The translations under genes were made by a program, and so were the position numbers. DNA of 64,000 bases from Gigaspora rosea (taxonomy: Eukaryota; Glomeromycota; Glomeromycetes; Diversisporales; Gigasporaceae), in NCBI GenBank assembly GCA_003550325.1, contig QKWP01000245.1, positions 118,294 through 182,293 on the forward strand, written 5' to 3'. The notes under the pieces are model-generated. The model worked only from the letters and a program-made list of their open reading frames with translations. It searched no databases and had not been told where the DNA came from. Every line of letters begins with the position of its first letter. Positions within the stretch are counted from its first letter, which is position 1. Below, piece by piece: positions 59,433 to 64,000 of this stretch.

Positions 59433-60660
59433 TTATTTATCTAATGAGGTTTTACCTCTTTTACCACCTCCATTCTTCTTATATGGTGAGTACTTTCTAT
59501 ATATCTTAGGGTTACTGTTCTTTTTTCTGCTTCTCTTATTTGTTACTTGAATGAATCCATCTTTGTCAGCTACTTGTTGTGATACTATATCCGTTTTTTC
59601 TATTATTTCCAATTTTTTCCTTTTCAGAACTCTCAAGTAACTTCTTCTGCTCTAGTTTCTTTTACTAATTCTGTAGCTGTGTCATTAACTACTATCTCTA
59701 TCTTATCTACTTAATTATTTACTAGATTCATAACATAACCTCTTGCTCTTTCACATTAAATTGATTATCCAATTACATACTATTAGTTACTTGTTCCGAA
59801 ATATTGTTCTTGTCCTTATAAATTGACACCTAATTATTGGTAATAGGTTCTATATTTGAATTTTGTACTGTGTCTGATACATATATATGGGCCCTCAAAA
59901 GTAGAAACCAGACAATTTGGCAGATCATGGGTTTTGAGAAAATCGGCAAAAACTATTTTGTTATACAAAATCAAAACAATCTAAAAATAGTATATTCATG
60001 ATTAACAAACCTGTTTAAACAGGATTATTAGATCTGTAGATCTGTAGATTGCTTTTAAAATCTCAGTAAATCTATTTTTATATTATAGCGTCAAAAGCTT
60101 TTAACTGTTGTATAACAAAAATTTATTAAGTAATCAGACTTTCATTATTAAGTAAAAAAGTTTGGGCTTTAAATTTTACACATGGTCAATCAAATAGGTT
60201 AATTTTCAAAAAATTGTCAAATTGTCTGGTTTCTACTTTTGAGGGCCCATATTATCTATACTGTAGGATATACCTTCAGCTATTCTGTTCTGATTTTGTA
60301 TTTTTGTTTGCATTGTTGCCTTTATTCTACATTTCTTCTGCTGTTAACAGAGTTCAATAGATCTTTTAAGTTCTTCACAGTTCCTCTTAATATGCTCCTC
60401 TTTGTCACAATAAAAACATAGTTTAGGCACCTCTTTCTACTCTAGTGTGACTTTCTGATCCCATATATATATCTATTTAGGGATTCTTTTAATGAGATCA
60501 GGATTTTCTTTGTCTCGAACGTAAAAATCCACTGGTTTGTGCACACTGGCGTTTCTTCATAAACCAAAGGTTTGATCGATAAAATAGTGCGCATATTTAT
60601 ATGACTTAAATAAGAGGATTTATTAGGCTTTGTTCGAAAGAGGCACAACTAAACATATAT
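59433..60660 (-). pseudogene. LINE ORF1 relic with zinc knuckle, split by a MITE
   Basis: Minus strand: VHKPVDFYVRDKENPDLIKR (60545-60480), two in-frame TAG stops, then LCFYCDKEEHIKRNCEELKR (60420-60360), a CCHC zinc knuckle as in gag-like LINE ORF1 proteins that bind RNA. After the MITE (59885-60252) the frame continues as VSDTVQNSNIEP and, with stops, reaches RVLKRKKLEIIEKTD and a basic tail ending at 59433. With the ORF2 relics elsewhere it points to one LINE lineage, though this piece is a separate copy. Confidence 0.7.
59885..60252. mobile_element. MITE with roughly 35 bp near-identical inverted ends
   Basis: The ends are ATATGGGCCCTCAAAAGTAG and its exact complement, continuing through AAACCAGACAATTTG. 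About 368 bp including the AT flanks, non-coding. Inserted in the LINE ORF1 relic. The near-perfect ends suggest a young insertion. Confidence 0.85.
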
Positions 60661-61200
60661 GAAGATACGTAAAGTTGCAAGTTAAATGTTTAATTTAACG
60701 TGTATAAAGACACAGTTATATTTTATTAAGATAATATAACTAATCTAATACAATCTTCTATCTAAGGGTTGGAGAGTTCAAATCTATCTATATATTCCAA
60801 GGGAATTTCTACTTGAAGTCTCTCGAGAATGCTGTCTCTTTATGAGAACGGTGTCTCTTGTTGAGAACAAGGTCTCAAGAAGATAGTAAGGCAAAAACAA
60901 GGTCTTATATACATGATTCGGGGAAAGCATTCTGCTGATTCTAAACTAACATTCGTGCCTTTAGATGCTTCTAATAATAAACTAAATAATTAAATACATA
61001 TAACATATAACAAACCATTCACTAGGCCTATCAGCATGTCTATAGATGACGCGGTTTTGTTTTGACTTGTTTGACATAGTCATGCAGATTAGTAATTCCT
61101 GCGGACATGCATATCGGTATGTCATGTGACATGATCTAGAATTTTCTCATGTGACACTGGGTCAGTGTCACTAGGCGTTTGAATTGTTTACAGCTGTTTC
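60655..61200 (-). mobile_element. LTR-like segment on the minus strand (tentative)
   Basis: On the minus strand a TATATAAG box (about 60915) precedes a GC-richer part with AGACAC/GAGACC words and an AATAAAAT signal (about 60728). This order suits a solo LTR. No matching partner or target duplication was found. Confidence 0.3.
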
Positions 61201-61201
61201 A

Positions 61202-62341
61202 TAAATTCTGGGACACCCTAAAAAAATTTGCCCATAATAATTTCGGCCGAATTCGATAAATTATTGTTTTCTGGGAATAAGAATCAGACACATAATTTAA
61301 TAAGATCAGGTGACTAATATATATTACATTTAAGCCTATTCTTTGCAGTTGACGCTCAAACGGAGCCTTTATTCATTTTCTAATTATTTTTCGGCGAAAA
61401 TTTGTTTTTAGAAAATTGATTAATTTCAATTACTATTCTTTGGCAAGATCCATTTTCGTTCAAACGAAGCCTTTATTCATTTCTAATTATTTTTTGTTTC
61501 TTGTCGAAGACGAAAAGTTCGTATTTAAAAATTTGAACTAAATTTCAATTCCTATATCCATTTTCGTTCAAACGAACCTTTATTCACTTCTAATTATTTT
61601 TCGTTTCATGTAGAAGATGAAAAAATTTGGTTTTAAAATAAATTTCAATTCCTATTCTTTGGCAAGGTTCATTTTCTTTCAAACGGAGTCTTTATTCATT
61701 TCTAATTATTTTTCGTTTCTTGTCGAAGACGAAAAATTCGGTTTTAAAAAATTGTATAAACCTTCAATTCCTATTCTTCGACAAGATCCATATTCGTTCA
61801 AACAAATGCGTTTATTCATTCTTAATTATTTTTCGTTTCTTGTCGAAGACGAAAAATTCAGTTTTAAAAAATTGAACTAAATTTCAAGTCCAATTATTTG
61901 GCAAGATCCATTCTCGTTCAAATGAAGGCATTTATTTACTTCTAATTATCTTTCGTTCTTGTCGAAGACGAAAATTTTATTTTTAAAGAATTTGTGGTAT
62001 CACAATTCATGATCATATTTAACATTTTTAATGGCGGCATCCACCTGTTTGAATAATATATTTGTTATAAAAGTTAATTTATATTCTATTCCTTTTTTAC
62101 ATTTCTTGTTAGGGTTTATTGGTTGAATAGTTTTTTCCATAAATTTTCGTACAAACTAAGCAAACCAAACAAGTTGGACAAGCATTAGAAGAAAATTTAA
62201 AATCGTTGACATTATTGTATGACAATCGTAATGATACTAAAATCATTTATTACTGTAATTGTTTTATTATACCGAATCAATAACTTATCGAATTCGGCCG
62301 AAGAATCATTCAACAAATTTTTTTAGGTGTCCCAGAATTTA
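61202..62341. mobile_element. 1.14 kb inverted-repeat element built around a satellite
   Basis: The ends are inverted copies of TAAATTCTGGGACACC, followed by AAAAAAATTTG and TTCGGCCGAATTCGATAA on both sides, over 60 bp in all. TTCA lies on each flank (61198-61201, 62342-62345), a possible 4 bp target duplication. The middle is the satellite 61340-61985. No transposase. Confidence 0.8.
61340..61985. repeat. Satellite, six units of 108-121 bp
   Basis: Each unit has CGTTCAAACGAAGCC-like, TTTATTCATTTCTAATTATT and TTGTCGAAGACGAAAA phrases. Units begin near 61350, 61459, 61567, 61675, 61796 and 61917. An 87-codon frame spans parts of three units and repeats FSFLVEDEKFGFKK, so it follows the DNA repeat. 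Confidence 0.9.
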
Positions 62342-62539
62342 TTCACCGACATGTTTATTTCGCCGACAGTTAATCTATAGAACACACGCAATAAGTACTT
62401 GTTATTGGTCATGTTGTGGATGATAACTGATTATTCACTAGGATACTGTTTTTATGACGTGGCCGAAGGTCACGTCATAATGCGGTATCTGCTGTGAAGA
62501 AATCAGCAATTAACAGCCACTATTTGACCAATAATACGC

Positions 62540-62701
62540 TTATCCGACATGTCTGGCGTAAACAACGAACGATTTTTGTGTAACTTATTCGGCCTCCTTC
62601 TAATACAAATACACAAATTTTCATTCACCTCTTTAAGAGGTGATGAAAATTTGTGTATTGTATTAGGAGGTGGCCGAATAACCATAAGACATGTCGGATA
62701 A
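62540..62701. repeat. 160 bp palindrome
   Basis: The arms share TTATCCGACATGTCT, TTATTCGGCC and ACACAAATTTTCAT, meeting at CACCTCTTTAAGAGGTG. A near-perfect foldback. The minus-strand frame across it is an artefact. Confidence 0.85.
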
Positions 62702-62813
62702 TGTATACATATCCGGTGTTGATCGAAAATTTTTAGCGACCCTCCGATGATCAACCTTAGTCCGATTTGCCATGCTCCGAAATTTGTGCTACATGTGATG
62801 AACTTTTAAGACC

Positions 62814-62934
62814 TTAGCGTCACAGCTAACGCCACCAATTAAAAAATTTCGCTACCGTTAGGGTTAGGGTATATTTGATCTTGAGCTTAATTTGACCAGA
62901 ATGCGAAATTTTTTAGGATGGTGACGCTAGGGCA
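62814..62934. repeat. Inverted repeat with TTAGGG centre
   Basis: TTAGCGTCACAG and CCCTAGCGTCACC face each other, as do AAAAAATTTCGC and its complement. Two TTAGGG units (62857-62870) sit near the middle. Confidence 0.65.
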
Positions 62935-62937
62935 TTT

Positions 62938-63200
62938 TACTTATTTCCGCGGGTAATTCAAAAACCGATTTTGTAATACGTTAGATAAATAAAGTTAGGG
63001 TGGTGTTTACTATATGTAAAATTTTCATTCCCGTCATTTTAGTTATTGCACCAAGATCGATTTAAACATTAGTTTTTGCATAATTTCGCTTTTTTCTTCT
63101 TTTGCGCGTGTTGGGATTCTTCGTCGTGCTGATCCGGAATAGTCAAAATTTGCACTCTCCGATTGGTTATGCCTCTCCAGGATTACCCGTGGATGACGCT
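62938..63200. mobile_element. Inverted-repeat element family I copy 2
   Basis: Shares its interior (TTTAAACATTAGTTTTTGCA, TTTGCACTCTCCGATTGG) with 9660-9980. Ends are worn (TTATTTCCGCGGGTAATTC on the left, GGATTACCCGTGGATGAC on the right). Confidence 0.6.
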
Positions 63201-63510
63201 AGGGTGGTGACGACTTTCGGGTACACAGCCTTAATTCTGTAAGTACTGCATTCTTTGCGTACCATTACTACATTTTTCTTCACCTTACAAATATTACGCA
63301 TAATTTCTTTCATTTTCATCCCATTACAAGGTTTTGTAATCATTCGTTAATTATTGCTTCATTTTATAATCATCTTTTGTTCATAATTAGTAATTTTGCC
63401 AAACAAATTATTTAATTTTTTCTTAACGTGGGAATCTATGATGTAAATAATTTTATTAACGTTATATAAATAAATTACATTTATATCCATAATCGGCAAT
63501 CACTTACTAA

Positions 63511-63693
63511 TTACGCATTAATCCACCGAATTAACAAGTATAAACTGCATTGATTAAAGAACCCACATAATCCCTCACCACGCATACGATTGCCAAAGGG
63601 TACTACTAACCCTACATCAGTATTTACCGGGTGATCAATTTTTATTCTTTCACAACGCCCATACCCTAACCAAGTTCTAAAATCCTTTCCCAC
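63511..63693 (-). CDS. Unrecognised 60-codon frame
   Basis: Starts MGKDFRTWLGYGRCERIKID and continues VNTDVGLVVPFGNRMRGEG, with a less AT-biased composition than its surroundings and no long homopolymer. That makes it more gene-like than the other small frames, but no family is recognised and no splice partners are clear. It could be a single exon or a captured fragment. Confidence 0.25.
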   Translation of the reverse strand: MGKDFRTWLGYGRCERIKIDHPVNTDVGLVVPFGNRMRGEGLCGFFNQCSLYLLIRWINA

Positions 63694-64000
63694 TTACAAC
63701 ATATTCATGACACATTCTCAATTTAACTTGCACCTGTACCAGGTTGGGTTCGGATCGTCCGAAAAGCTAGGTCGGAATGGTATGACAACCGGAACTAGAA
63801 ACAAAATTACGTACGTATGTCATCTTTTTAATGAAATTTTTATTATCATTAGTTTATCATTATTTAAATTATAATAATGGTTTTCGTTTGTTTTTTTTTT
63901 TTTTCTACAAAAAAAAAAAAAAGCGATGCAACAATTTGTTATAATTATTTTAATATTGTAAGCTTTTATTTTGTTAATTATATTTAATTAGTTTGGTATT
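63694..64000. other. AT-rich right edge
   Basis: Contains the GC-richer phrase GGTTGGGTTCGGATCGTCCG (about 63743), then T and A homopolymers (63890-63922). No gene or element can be supported. Confidence 0.4.

Noticed and set aside
60770..60800. B-box-like GAGTTCAAATC
   Set aside because: No A box at the proper distance and no cloverleaf; part of the LTR-like segment.
61617..61880. 87-codon frame with repeated FSFLVEDEKF
   Set aside because: The peptide repeat follows the satellite unit, and neighbouring units are out of frame.

Overview
The window looks like nuclear DNA of a filamentous or early-diverging fungus. It is extremely AT-rich, its one clearly multi-exon gene has short (about 35-100 bp) GT-AG introns, the telomere-type motif is TTAGGG, and transposable elements outnumber genes by a wide margin. 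A Glomeromycotina (Rhizophagus-like) genome fits best, but that is an inference from style and not a sequence match.

Genes are few. At the left edge is the 5' end of a hydrophobic (membrane) protein on the minus strand (1-231). At 13010-14392 (minus) is an intact 460-codon secreted protein with a streptogrisin/alpha-lytic-type serine protease fold, in which the catalytic His and Ser positions are replaced. At 36661-43088 (plus) twelve exons of a glutamate-cysteine ligase (glutathione synthesis, step 1) can be followed, but the start codon, reading frame, several splice junctions and a metal-binding residue are damaged. Its second intron carries a 3.9 kb hAT-like element, which itself carries a 1.9 kb Mutator-like element. 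No tRNA, rRNA or CRISPR feature was found; the only tRNA-like sequence is the head of a SINE.

Layout: 232-13000 is a bed of short inverted-repeat elements (MITEs), many with clear TTA/TAA target duplications (PIF/Harbinger type), some nested in a 1.8 kb element at 7347-9136. 13-15 kb holds the pseudoprotease gene. 15-24 kb contains foldback elements, a SINE with its empty-site paralogue nearby, tandem duplications and palindromic arrays. 24-36 kb is low-complexity AT DNA with decayed LINE pieces and small hAT or Tc1-type MITEs. 36-43 kb is the gsh1-like locus. 43-54 kb holds more MITEs, a decayed minus-strand LINE (47.6-50.6 kb) and a perfect-looking tandem palindrome (52.9-53.7 kb). 54-58.7 kb holds Helitron-like debris and a pogo-type DNA transposon with a dead transposase. 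59-64 kb holds a LINE ORF1 remnant, an LTR-like stretch, a 1.1 kb inverted-repeat element built around a satellite, and more foldbacks.

The genes do not form a pathway. The coherent story is element-on-element insertion, with flanking target duplications that allow several insertions to be ordered. The most unusual pattern is that short TTAGGG-type tracts sit at the centre of at least six otherwise unrelated inverted-repeat elements.
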